Source: Clostridium_AD estertheticum_D
GTDB lineage: Bacteria; Bacillota; Clostridia; Clostridiales; Clostridiaceae
Direction of reading: 5' to 3'
NCBI RefSeq assembly: GCF_018861295.1
Contig: NZ_JAHLDM010000007.1
Span: forward strand, 1-64,000
Length of the DNA: 64,000 nt
This document shows positions 1-8,184 of this stretch, one piece after another (within the stretch, counting starts at the first letter, position 1; every line of letters begins with the position of its first letter). The notes beneath the pieces were generated by a model that did not search any database, was not told where the DNA came from, and saw only the letters and a list, made by a program, of their open reading frames with translations. Both the position numbers and the translations under genes were made by a program.

Positions 1-106
1 TAATAGCACCTCCAAAAAGTGCGTATACAGGACTTACCTTTCTAAATATTAAAACTATAGCAACTATTAAACCAAATATTGCTCCACTCCAGCTAATTAC
101 AGCCAT
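1..106 (-). CDS. N-terminal fragment of a GntP-like permease
   Basis: Only the first 35 codons lie in the window; the gene runs off the left edge. The ATG at 106 follows a strong AAGGGGGAAG ribosome site. The visible peptide (begins MAVISWSGAIFGLIV) is one hydrophobic segment followed by a basic FRK turn and the start of a second segment with small residues. This pattern resembles the start of GntP/gluconate-type proton symporters, but the assignment rests on a short piece and could be another polytopic carrier. It is transcribed away from the deacetylase at 872. Confidence 0.5.
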   Translation of the reverse strand, partial: MAVISWSGAIFGLIVAIVLIFRKVSPVYALFGGAI

Positions 107-351
107 TTTACTTCCCCCTTATTGTATAATATAGTTTTATCTTTATTAATAAATGATTTCATCTACTCTTAACCATAGATTTAATTAGATAATTTTTAAA
201 ATTTATGCATAATATCCATATAACGGTTTCATGACATCTCTATTAATAATAATATTTTTATAAACCAGTTGATATTGGTTATTTAACATTTTTCATTGTT
301 CATTTGCACAACTATTCAATGGATAACTTGGAGTGATTTTAAATAGTCTTA

Positions 352-383
352 TTAAATCGTCTCCTATGGAGCTGCAAAATTAA
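352..383 (+). repeat. 32-bp intergenic motif, copy A
   Basis: One of three equal-length copies in the window (others at 8150-8181 on the minus strand and 27208-27239). All begin TTAAATC, contain GCTGCAA at the same offset and end ATTAA. Copy A matches the minus-strand copy at 26 of 32 positions by eye. The flanks are unrelated. Function unknown. Confidence 0.6.
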
Positions 384-521
384 TTTAACTCATATGAAAT
401 ATCACATATATTCTAATATTTTTAATATATATGTAAAGTAACTTACTATTTCCATTAATAAAAATTATCGTTTTTTTAACTAGGTGTACTCAAAAGAAGA
501 CACCAGAATGTTTTAATATAA

Positions 522-566
522 TCTGTAATGAAATTGTAATAATTTTGTAATCTCTTAGTTTATAAT
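522..566 (+). promoter_or_regulatory. WalR/PhoP-type direct repeats and promoter
   Basis: TGTAAT occurs at 524-529, 535-540 and 546-551, exactly 11 bp apart (TGTAAT-N5-TGTAAT), matching the published WalR consensus TGTWAH-N5-TGTWAH. A perfect TATAAT box at 561-566 begins 9 bases after the last repeat. There is no good -35 hexamer, as expected of an activator-dependent promoter. It points at the deacetylase at 872. Confidence 0.6.
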
Positions 567-871
567 AAGTAGTATTATAAGTATATAGCTTAAAAGAGGA
601 TTTTATGGGATAGTATTCATAGTAAAATGTTGTCATATAAATGAATTTCATGTAAAATAATTACATTGTTATATTTATACTAAGCTTTACCTGTTTTGTT
701 AGGTGTTTAAAAAATATGAATAATTTAAAATTCTGGGGGGGTAATTAAATTCATAAACATATTTTAAAAGCAATAATCTATAGGGAATAAAAAATATACA
801 ATAACATTTCACTATATACAGTCATATTATATAAAATACAATTATAAATACTAGTTAATGGAGTGGTGAAT

Positions 872-1807
872 ATGAAGAAAAAGAAAAGAATTAATAAAAG
901 ACCTTTAAAAATAAGTTTAATATGTAGCTGCATTTTTTTAATTATAATAGGTACAATCATAATAGGTAAAAGCTTTACTAAAGATGAAGTTAACGCTGAA
1001 CCAGTAATAGTACCAATTACTACTACAGTAACTTCTACAGCTAAAGCTACTAATACATTAAATAATAATAGTAATGAATCGACAAAAAATTTCGCCGTAA
1101 ATAAAGAAGGGGAAAAGTATATTTATGATGCCGCAAAGGTAAGTGCCATATTAAATTACAAAGGGAAAAATGATAATCAGAAAATAGCATTTCTTACATT
1201 TGATGATGGTCCATCTACTACTGTGACCCCAAAAGTACTAGATATTCTAAAAGAAAATAACGTTAAAGCAACATTCTTTTTGGTTGGACAAAACATAGAA
1301 TCAAATGAAAAAAGCAAAGAACTTGTAAAACGTGAATTTAATGAGGGACATGCAATCGGAAATCATACTTATAATCATAATGAACACAATTCATTATTCC
1401 CTAACAACAAAATTAATGTACCCATCTTCATGAACGATGTGAAAAAAAATGATGATGCTTTAAAAAATATACTTGGCCAGGATTTTAGTACAAGGATTTT
1501 AAGAGTGCCAGGAGGATATATGTCGAGAGCATATTATAGAGATCCGAATTTACCAGAGTTCGATGCAAAGTTAAAGGAAAAAAATATGTTTAGTATAGAT
1601 TGGAATGCTGAAATCAAAGATGCAGAAGGTAAGCCAAATAAAACTCCACAAGAGTTACTTAACGTATTAAAGGAAGAGGTTGGAACACAAGAAAAATTAG
1701 TTATATTAATGCATGATACTTATGGTAAAATGCAAACTGCTAATGCATTACCTCAAATTATAGAATATTTAAAAGATAAAGGATATGAATTTAGAACAAT
1801 AAAATAA
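872..1807 (+). CDS. Membrane-anchored CE4 polysaccharide deacetylase
   Basis: Predicted peptidoglycan or polysaccharide N-deacetylase of carbohydrate esterase family 4. The 311-residue protein starts with a basic stretch and one membrane segment (about residues 12-33), then a Thr/Asn-rich linker, then the NodB domain. The metal and catalytic motifs are intact: TFDDGPS with D111/D112, HTYNH with H165 and H169, RVPGGY, and a late LVILMHD. The domain is therefore outside the membrane, probably modifying the wall as PgdA does. I chose the ATG at 872 because GGAG sits 8 bases upstream; the earlier GTG codons overlap that site. Three WalR/PhoP-type repeats lie in its promoter, which suggests cell-wall stress control. 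Confidence 0.88.
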   Translation: MKKKKRINKRPLKISLICSCIFLIIIGTIIIGKSFTKDEVNAEPVIVPITTTVTSTAKATNTLNNNSNESTKNFAVNKEGEKYIYDAAKVSAILNYKGKNDNQKIAFLTFDDGPSTTVTPKVLDILKENNVKATFFLVGQNIESNEKSKELVKREFNEGHAIGNHTYNHNEHNSLFPNNKINVPIFMNDVKKNDDALKNILGQDFSTRILRVPGGYMSRAYYRDPNLPEFDAKLKEKNMFSIDWNAEIKDAEGKPNKTPQELLNVLKEEVGTQEKLVILMHDTYGKMQTANALPQIIEYLKDKGYEFRTIK

Positions 1808-1840
1808 GTGCTAACGCGCGTAGCCGCGTTAGCACTTATT
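1803..1840. terminator. Bidirectional terminator
   Basis: A perfect 16-bp stem (1803-1818 with 1825-1840) and 6-base loop span the stop codons of the two convergent genes. T-rich sequence follows on both strands, so it can end both transcripts. Confidence 0.9.
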
Positions 1841-3299
1841 TTACTTTTTTTTGCCACTCATCCACATAACTACCTGTAGCCCACTGAGACATTACTGGCA
1901 TTTCTCCTGCTTTAAGTTCCAAAGTTAATGACTTTTCTCCCAGATTATATCCTTTTATAGTAAAGACCATTAATTCTGTATTAGTTAGAACAACAACAAA
2001 ATCTCTATTAGGAGATGAATAAGCATCCACTGCGCTTGGTACCTTTGTTTTTATTACGTTAAAAGAAGGGAATAAATTATCATAGGTAGTTAACGATTTA
2101 GGTGTGGCATAAGGAATATCAAAGTCTATAAATGAATCTCCGCTATTTGCTTTAGACATTCTTCCTCTTAGTATCCATCGCCCACTTCTTCTTATTACAC
2201 CCAAATTATTATCCACTTTTTCTAGCTTTTCATCTTGGGTACTTTTTTTTGTATTTGAAATTGTACCTGGGAAAGTAGCTTTTTCTATTTCCCTCGGAAG
2301 TATGCTTGTAAGTTTTATAGGTTCTCCCATTAAATTATCCATTGGAAATATTTTAAGCTTATTATTAGAGTACTTCTTTTTTAAATCATTATTATTTACA
2401 TCCTGCATCGTATCAGTAGAAACATAATTACCGCCTACAAATTTAATAGCTATACTACCTTCCGTTTTAGTATACTTTATTTTTTTTGAATTTATGGGTT
2501 TAGTAGGATTACGTAAATTAATTGGATAAGACCAAAGTATGTCCTTAGAATCTCCATTTTCTATTTTATTACTTATCCCTACCTTCCAAAATCCATCTTG
2601 CCTTGGAAGTAACAAATCTTTAGTTTCCCGAATGGGAAGCATTTTATCATTTACTGAACTAATCCATAATGTTTTATATGAATATTTACTCAGCCCATCT
2701 TCATCTTCAGGATTTTCATATCTTAGTCCAAGTAATAATCCTGATTTAGATCGTATTTCTTTTTCTGCCTTGCTGATTAGAATTTTTGTATTGTTATCTT
2801 TATTATATGAGTGAGCAGCAGAAGAATCTTTTGCTTTGTGAAAATATAATAAGGTACCCTCATAGTTTTTTATAAGGGTTAACTCATTAAGCTTTATGTA
2901 CTCATCAAAAAAAGTTTCATTGGAGTTAATAGTAATAATTTGTACATCAGTATTTTTTATCCCTAAGCTTTTGGCACTTATTTTTATACTATTCCAAAAA
3001 TAACTCTTAGTATTCACGGACTTAACTTTATATTTAACATCCTTAGATATATTGCCATTAAACTCAACTGTATCTCCCCTAAAATAAGCAACCTTTCCAA
3101 GTAATTGTTTTGCTTTGTCATCATCAATAGTAGTGCCACCAATAGAAACATATTTCTCTACTATCCAACTTCCCTGTATAGGCGACACAGTAAGTTTTTT
3201 ATGTAATACTTGAGAGCTTAAAGTTAATCCTGCATATTGACTCCATATAAAAATTATAATAGAAAATATAATAACAAATAAACATAATGCTTTTTTCAC
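1836..3299 (-). CDS. Exported protein of unknown function, in two-component operon
   Basis: I do not recognise the family. The 487-residue protein has an N-terminal membrane segment (about residues 4-22) without a lipobox cysteine, so it is probably anchored or secreted. The rest is polar and rich in predicted beta strands, starting with a lipocalin-like QGSWIVEKY stretch. It lies 36 bases after the sensor kinase and is very likely the third gene of that operon. By position it may be an accessory or output protein of the signalling system. It shares its terminator with the convergent deacetylase. Confidence 0.6.
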   Translation of the reverse strand: MKKALCLFVIIFSIIIFIWSQYAGLTLSSQVLHKKLTVSPIQGSWIVEKYVSIGGTTIDDDKAKQLLGKVAYFRGDTVEFNGNISKDVKYKVKSVNTKSYFWNSIKISAKSLGIKNTDVQIITINSNETFFDEYIKLNELTLIKNYEGTLLYFHKAKDSSAAHSYNKDNNTKILISKAEKEIRSKSGLLLGLRYENPEDEDGLSKYSYKTLWISSVNDKMLPIRETKDLLLPRQDGFWKVGISNKIENGDSKDILWSYPINLRNPTKPINSKKIKYTKTEGSIAIKFVGGNYVSTDTMQDVNNNDLKKKYSNNKLKIFPMDNLMGEPIKLTSILPREIEKATFPGTISNTKKSTQDEKLEKVDNNLGVIRRSGRWILRGRMSKANSGDSFIDFDIPYATPKSLTTYDNLFPSFNVIKTKVPSAVDAYSSPNRDFVVVLTNTELMVFTIKGYNLGEKSLTLELKAGEMPVMSQWATGSYVDEWQKKVK

Positions 3300-3335
3300 C
3301 AGGAGTCACCTCTTATATATAAATTTTATTCTTTC

Positions 3336-4721
3336 TTATGTCAGAGGTAAAAATATTTTAACATCTGTACCCTTGCCATATTCGCTTGAAATCTCAAGTT
3401 TACCATTATGCATTTCTATAATTTCTTTACAGAGAGAAAGTCCTATCCCATTTTGTGACATACTTGTTCTCCCCTTGAAAAATTTTTCTGTGACCTTAGG
3501 CAAATCCTCCGGTGAAATTCCTATTCCATTATCCTTCACAATAATACAAATATTATTACCATCAATACATGCTTCAAGTGTTACTTTGCCTCCTTCTTTT
3601 GTAAAATTAAATGCATTATCTAAAATGTTGCTAATAACTTGATTTAACCTTTTCTCATCCGCAAAAACAGGGACTAAATCCTCTTGTATTTTGCAAGTAA
3701 AGTTAATATTGTGACGTATGGACTTGGGCATAAACTGTTTTTCTATGTAGGTTATAATACTTTGAATATTTACATATTCTTTTTTAAGTGGTGCTTTTCC
3801 CGATATGAATTTGGAAAAGTCCAACAATTCTTCCACCATTACTGTAAGTCTATCACTTTCCTTTTCTATAATATTAAGTCCAACTAGAATTTCTTCCTTA
3901 TCTTCTAAACTACCAGATCTAATAGTCGCAGCCCACCCTTTTATAGATGTCAGAGGAGTTCTAAGTTCATGAGAAACAGACGCAATAAATTCATTTTTTA
4001 GGTTCTGACTTTTTTGAATTTCTTCTGCCATAAAATTAAACGTATCGGATAATTCCCCAATTTCATCATTCCTTCTTTTTTCAAGTCTTTCATTAAAGTT
4101 TCCAGACGCAAATTTCTTAGCTAGGGTATTTACTTCATCTAATGGTCCCACAATAGTATTAGAGATAAATATACTAGAAACACCAGAAATAATAATTACC
4201 AGCGCTCCAACTCCAAAAAAAAGAATTACTATTTTATGAATAAGTGCATCTACCTCGGATAAAGAAGTAACAAAACGTAGTACACCCTCTATTTTATTAG
4301 CTGACTTTAAGGGATACGAAACGTACATAAAATTTTCCTTTGTATTCTTATCTTTCTTAATAAATGTTCCAAGTTCTCCTTGCAATGCTTTTTCCACATC
4401 ATCATCTTCGATATGTTTCTTATTAAAATTACCAATGGAATCCATTAGCATCATTCCTGAATTATCAATAATTTGGACCTCTGCAGAGGTATTTTTCCAA
4501 AAAATATCATCATTGTTCTCCACATTTTCTTTTAAACTAGATGAAGAAAAATAATTATTATAAAAATCAACTGATCCCCTAATTTGTTTTGAAAGTAATG
4601 ATTCCATGTTTTGATAGTAATATTTTTCTAAAGAAACGGTAAGAAAAACTTCTAATGTGATTACAGTGAAAACAATCACTACTAGATAACTCCAAACAAG
4701 TCTGGCTTTTATTCCCCTCAA
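3336..4721 (-). CDS. Two-component sensor histidine kinase
   Basis: Membrane histidine kinase of 461 residues: membrane segment 1 near residues 6-28, an extracytoplasmic sensor of about 130 residues, membrane segment 2, HAMP linker, HisKA with SVSHELRTPLTSIKGW (phospho-acceptor near His251), then a HATPase_c domain with a DNGIGI box and a GIGLSL box. I chose the TTG at 4721: AGAGGTG lies 5 bases upstream and the regulator gene stops at 4726, so the two reading frames just abut. An earlier in-frame TTG at 4751 has no usable ribosome site. Partner of the regulator at 4726. Confidence 0.88.
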   Translation of the reverse strand: MRGIKARLVWSYLVVIVFTVITLEVFLTVSLEKYYYQNMESLLSKQIRGSVDFYNNYFSSSSLKENVENNDDIFWKNTSAEVQIIDNSGMMLMDSIGNFNKKHIEDDDVEKALQGELGTFIKKDKNTKENFMYVSYPLKSANKIEGVLRFVTSLSEVDALIHKIVILFFGVGALVIIISGVSSIFISNTIVGPLDEVNTLAKKFASGNFNERLEKRRNDEIGELSDTFNFMAEEIQKSQNLKNEFIASVSHELRTPLTSIKGWAATIRSGSLEDKEEILVGLNIIEKESDRLTVMVEELLDFSKFISGKAPLKKEYVNIQSIITYIEKQFMPKSIRHNINFTCKIQEDLVPVFADEKRLNQVISNILDNAFNFTKEGGKVTLEACIDGNNICIIVKDNGIGISPEDLPKVTEKFFKGRTSMSQNGIGLSLCKEIIEMHNGKLEISSEYGKGTDVKIFLPLT

Positions 4722-4725
4722 AATA

Positions 4726-5415
4726 TCACCTCTTTCTCCATCTATATCCAACCCCCCATACCGTTTCTATATATTCTGGCTTAGAAGGGACATCCTCAAT
4801 TTTTTCTCTAAGCCGCCTTATATTAACATCTACAATTTTAGAGTCTCCAAAGTATTCATAATTCCATACTAAGTTTAATAAATCATCTCTATTAAAAGCT
4901 TTTTCTTCATTTTCCATAAATGTCTTCAAAATCAAGTATTCTTTAGGTGTTAAATCTAGAAGTTGTTGATTTTTATATACCTTCATGGAAACAGTATCTA
5001 TTATAAAGCACCCAGAGATTAATTGCTCAGGATTTTTCTCTTCACTATGATTCATTCGTCTAAGTAGAGAATTTGCCCTAGCAATAAGTTCTAAAGGATT
5101 AAATGGTTTTACCATATAATCATCAGCCCCATACTCAAGGCCCATAATTTTATCCATATCTTCTCCCCTAGCGGTAAGCATGATAATGCCCAACTTTGGA
5201 AAATCATTTCTTAACAATTCACAGGTTTTAAACCCATCCATACCAGGAAGTGTTATATCTAAAATTATTAAATCTGGTCTCTCCTCGTGGACTTTTTCTA
5301 AACCTTCTTCTCCACTTGCAGCCTCAAATACTAAAAAGTTGTTTCTTTGAAAGTTAATTTTAATAAACCCTCTAATAGATTCCTCATCTTCTATAATGAG
5401 CACTTTTTTCCCCAT
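4726..5415 (-). CDS. OmpR/PhoB-family response regulator
   Basis: DNA-binding regulator of 229 residues. Receiver domain with acidic pocket ED at 9-10, phospho-acceptor Asp53 in LIILDITLPG, MLTAR and VKPF motifs; then a winged-helix domain ending in WGVGYRW. First gene of an operon with the kinase at 3336 and the exported protein at 1836. Its promoter carries 11-bp-spaced TTACA/TGTAAT repeats like those before the deacetylase at 872, so autoregulation and control of the deacetylase are plausible. Whether it is a WalR, PhoP or other subfamily member cannot be decided from the sequence alone. Confidence 0.9.
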   Translation of the reverse strand: MGKKVLIIEDEESIRGFIKINFQRNNFLVFEAASGEEGLEKVHEERPDLIILDITLPGMDGFKTCELLRNDFPKLGIIMLTARGEDMDKIMGLEYGADDYMVKPFNPLELIARANSLLRRMNHSEEKNPEQLISGCFIIDTVSMKVYKNQQLLDLTPKEYLILKTFMENEEKAFNRDDLLNLVWNYEYFGDSKIVDVNIRRLREKIEDVPSKPEYIETVWGVGYRWRKR

Positions 5416-5495
5416 AATTTCACCTCTTACTTTGAAATAAATATTTTAAGTTCCATATTATCAGTTATGATTATAACATAATAGAGCTCCAAAAT

Positions 5496-5529
5496 ATTAT
5501 ATGTAGTAATATTGTAATTATTTTGTAAT
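5496..5529 (-). promoter_or_regulatory. WalR/PhoP-type repeats and promoter of the regulator operon
   Basis: On the plus strand TGTAAT occurs at 5513-5518 and 5524-5529 (N5 spacing), with a weaker third unit at 5502-5507. On the minus strand a TATAAT box occupies 5501-5496, 11 bases beyond the second repeat. The repeats run in the opposite direction relative to transcription compared with those at 522-551. Confidence 0.55.
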
Positions 5530-5752
5530 ACCTTTTCACCGCCATGCAAGTATCTTTAACTGCTAACTAAGTATTTAATTGTAGATACTTTTTTGTATAC
5601 AGTACTTTAATTTCTTACAAAGTATTAAAAATGCTATTTTTCGACAATTTTATTGTGACAATATAAGAAATATGTTATGATTCCCATGTAATCTAACTAT
5701 TACTGCTAAATAGACATAATGCTAAACTAGAAATAATATTAGGAGTGATGTC

Positions 5753-6220
5753 ATGGGATATAACGTTATAGATTTAATTAATAAGTCTATAAATATTGCT
5801 ATTAGAAAAAAGGCTATATATGAAAGCATAGGACAAATAAAATGTGATATTCCATTTATAGAAACAATGTCAAAGGTCTTAGCAAAAGAAATAAGCAACT
5901 CTATTAACTATTATGAGGAATTGAAAAGTGAAGTAAGTGAATCGAACACTGAAGAAATTGACTTCTATATATATGATAAAATGTCTTTTTTAATAGATGA
6001 GTTTAATAAAAAAATATGTGCTACAGATATTAATAATATTAAAGAGTATTTAAAGTTTTCGCTTAACTTAGAGCGAGATGCAAACTCTTTACTTATTGAC
6101 ATTCAAGGTAGGTTTCTGAGAGATGCAAGTGATATAAACACAAAAACATATAAAACGTTATCTGATATGATTATTAATAAAGAAAAGCTTGTTACGTCTC
6201 TTGAAAAGATTGTAAAATAA
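5753..6220 (+). CDS. Hypothetical helical protein
   Basis: A 155-residue soluble protein with no signal peptide or membrane segment. The sequence is almost all amphipathic helix with many Glu, Lys, Ile and Asn residues and few Gly or Pro, suggesting a four-helix bundle. I recognise no family and see no clear di-iron ferritin motif. The start ATG follows AGGAGTG. It is monocistronic, divergent from the regulator at 4726, and ends in a shared terminator. Confidence 0.65.
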   Translation: MGYNVIDLINKSINIAIRKKAIYESIGQIKCDIPFIETMSKVLAKEISNSINYYEELKSEVSESNTEEIDFYIYDKMSFLIDEFNKKICATDINNIKEYLKFSLNLERDANSLLIDIQGRFLRDASDINTKTYKTLSDMIINKEKLVTSLEKIVK

Positions 6221-6250
6221 CAAGGGAACTTATTGTCCCCTGTTATTTTT
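6217..6250. terminator. Bidirectional terminator
   Basis: An 11-bp stem with one mismatch (6217-6227 with 6236-6246) and a T run at 6246-6250, between two convergent genes; it overlaps the 3' end of both. Confidence 0.75.
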
Positions 6251-6400
6251 ACCAACTAAACCTCCACCATTACCTGATGATGAACTTTGTGTTCCATGAA
6301 TTGATGCTCGTCTACTATTTTTTTGCATAGAAGATTTTGCTTTTTTTTCTTCAATAACTTTTTTCATTATTTCCATATTTTTATTTGTATCTTTTTTCAT
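6230..6400 (-). CDS. Small basic protein, unknown
   Basis: A 56-residue protein: a charged Lys/Glu-rich helix followed by a Ser/Gly-rich tail (SSSSGNGGG) and a basic end. Start chosen at the ATG at 6400, which has AGAGGTG 5 bases upstream; an upstream in-frame ATG would put that ribosome site inside the gene. No recognised family. The low-complexity composition recalls small spore or DNA-associated proteins, but that is only an impression. Confidence 0.5.
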   Translation of the reverse strand: MKKDTNKNMEIMKKVIEEKKAKSSMQKNSRRASIHGTQSSSSGNGGGLVGKNNRGQ

Positions 6401-6557
6401 ATTTTCACCTCTTTTTTTATTTTTCACATCTTTAAAAATATCTTATTCCGATAGCTTCTAAATTAATATTCACAATAAATACTAACAAGGCATGTCTTGT
6501 TATTTTACTGATTCATTATACCTTACAAACATTCCTTTGAATAGTACAAAAGAGATT

Positions 6558-7223
6558 CTATTTTTTTATTAATAATTTAAATTGATTATATTGTTTTACA
6601 TTTTCAAAATCTTTTTCGTTTTTTGCTTCATTTTTGATATTTGGATTAATATCAATAGCTAGCTTCAGATACTTCACGGTATTATTAATATCACCTTTTC
6701 TTCCATAAATACTGGCTATACCATAATAAGTCCATTCAGATTTTTCCACTTCCAAATCATTTTCGTACCACTTGATAGCTTCAGTATAGTATCCGTATAA
6801 TTCATAAGCTAGTGCTTTATTAAATCTTGCATATCCATAATCAGGTTTCAATTTTAAGGAGTTATCAATCTGCTGCATACCTCCCTTGAAATCTCCATTA
6901 TAAGCTAATGCAATTCCTTTTACAGCATATGCTTTATAAAATTTAGAATCTTCCTTTAAAACTTGGTTCTCAGTTGCAATGGCTTTCGCATATTCACCTT
7001 CAAAAAATTGGTCATATCCTATCTTCCATCTCTTTTCTAAATCTGCCTGGTTTTTAATTTCACATTCTTGTAATTGCTTATTTTTAATTTCGTTTTTATC
7101 ATTTATTTCAATCACATTACTATTTTTAATTTTGCCATTAACTACTATCCCTGCTGCCATAACACAAATAATAGTAAAAATTATTAATTTAATTTTAAAT
7201 GATTTTACTTTCACTTTTTCCAC
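6558..7223 (-). CDS. Membrane-anchored TPR protein
   Basis: A 221-residue protein with an N-terminal membrane anchor (about residues 9-27) and then four or so tetratricopeptide repeats, visible as spaced A-x-x-x-x-G-x-A-x-x-x-G patterns ending in LKLKPDY and LAIDINPN. TPR domains bind proteins, so this is probably an extracytoplasmic scaffold. The start GTG follows GGGAGGG closely; a second GTG three codons later is possible. Monocistronic. Confidence 0.7.
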   Translation of the reverse strand: MEKVKVKSFKIKLIIFTIICVMAAGIVVNGKIKNSNVIEINDKNEIKNKQLQECEIKNQADLEKRWKIGYDQFFEGEYAKAIATENQVLKEDSKFYKAYAVKGIALAYNGDFKGGMQQIDNSLKLKPDYGYARFNKALAYELYGYYTEAIKWYENDLEVEKSEWTYYGIASIYGRKGDINNTVKYLKLAIDINPNIKNEAKNEKDFENVKQYNQFKLLIKK

Positions 7224-7401
7224 CTTCCCTCCCGGTAAGAGGTTTTACAAGCTATTTCATTTTACAACCTAGGATATATACTACTATAGTATCCTCAGTA
7301 GCTTTTGAAATTATGCCGCTTCTCTCAAAAATAGCTTATAGTGGAGTGATTTAAATTTTAAAGGGTATAAAAATTATATATCCATCGAATACTGTTATAC
7401 C

Positions 7402-8001
7402 CTATAAATGAATAAAGATTGATAAAACAATTCCAATTATTCCACAAGCTATCCATTCAATAATTTTTCTACTTAGTTTATTTTGGATTCTGTATTGTTG
7501 TATAGTTTCTTCTAATGTAATTGTAAGCTGCGAAATTTGCTGAGCCATTTCTCCAACGGTATCGTTAATTTCATCTTTTTTAACCGTACTTAGCTGTCTA
7601 CTCTTTATCTCTTCTGTTACCATAATTTCTTCTAAATTGTTGACTCTTTTAAATACCCCTAAACTAGACGAAATTATTTTTTCGGTTTTCTCTATAGAAA
7701 TGATAGCTAGTACTTTTTTATTTATTTCAATAAATTCTATTGAAACAATAGGACATGGTATCAATTTTTCTTTAGCTTTATTAAAAGTTTCCATCACATC
7801 GTTTTTATTACATCCATTGATTTTGCCCTTATTATTTACCCCCAAAATTAATTTGCCACCTGCTGCATTTGCAAAAGAAGAAATAATCTTACCTAATAAA
7901 TTGGGTCCCCCGCTATGATTTCTAAATTCTACTCTATCAGAGTCTCCCTTACTAATAAGACTAACAATTTCATTTTTTAAATTTTCATGGTTAATTGACA
8001 A
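7402..8001 (-). CDS. AlbA_2-domain protein with coiled coil and membrane tail
   Basis: A 199-residue protein. Residues about 10-125 match the AlbA_2 (Schlafen-like) nucleic-acid-binding fold: a VEFR-type start, the SSFANAAGGKLILGV core (usually GGxLxxGV) and a NGC turn. Instead of the usual C-terminal winged helix there is a charged coiled coil (about 130-170) and one hydrophobic segment at the very end (WIACGIIGIVLSIFI). It therefore looks tail-anchored with the AlbA_2 domain in the cytoplasm. I chose the TTG at 8001, which has AGAGGTGG 8 bases upstream; the GTG at 8013 overlaps that site. Confidence 0.7.
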   Translation of the reverse strand: MSINHENLKNEIVSLISKGDSDRVEFRNHSGGPNLLGKIISSFANAAGGKLILGVNNKGKINGCNKNDVMETFNKAKEKLIPCPIVSIEFIEINKKVLAIISIEKTEKIISSSLGVFKRVNNLEEIMVTEEIKSRQLSTVKKDEINDTVGEMAQQISQLTITLEETIQQYRIQNKLSRKIIEWIACGIIGIVLSIFIHL

Positions 8002-8125
8002 AACTCTCACCACCTCTAAGTTACCTTTTGGATAATAATATTTATCGTTTGAAGATAGTTCTTTACGACCATATATTACTATATTATTATTACTTTATAA
8101 ACAAAAAAACAAAATTTAAATCACT

Positions 8126-8151
8126 AAAAAAAGTGGAAATAATTCCACTTT
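8126..8151 (-). terminator. Terminator of the rhamnogalacturonan operon
   Basis: A 9-bp perfect stem (8130-8138 with 8143-8151), 4-base loop, followed on the minus strand by a run of T. It lies just after the last gene of the operon and touches copy C of the 32-bp motif. Confidence 0.85.
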
Positions 8152-8181
8152 AATATTGCAGCTCCGAAGATGATGATTTAA
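8150..8181 (-). repeat. 32-bp intergenic motif, copy C
   Basis: Minus-strand copy lying between the stop codon of the deacetylase at 8185 and the terminator hairpin, so it would be transcribed in the 3' untranslated region. It starts TTAAATCATC, has GGAGCTGCAATATTAA at its end, and is the same length as the copies at 352 and 27208. Confidence 0.6.
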
Positions 8182-8184
8182 TCT

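Larger units (their letters stand above)
107..871. other. Long intergenic region, divergent promoters
   Basis: This 765-base stretch separates the permease fragment from the deacetylase. I see no credible gene. It holds one copy of a 32-bp motif (352-383), three 11-bp-spaced TGTAAT repeats with a TATAAT box (522-566), and then about 300 bases of untranslated leader before the deacetylase start. The leader is AT-rich and I recognise no riboswitch class in it. Confidence 0.6.

Noticed and set aside
575..871. Riboswitch in the long deacetylase leader
   Set aside because: The 300-base leader is AT-rich with no recognisable conserved core or terminator; only the upstream repeats and -10 box are supported.
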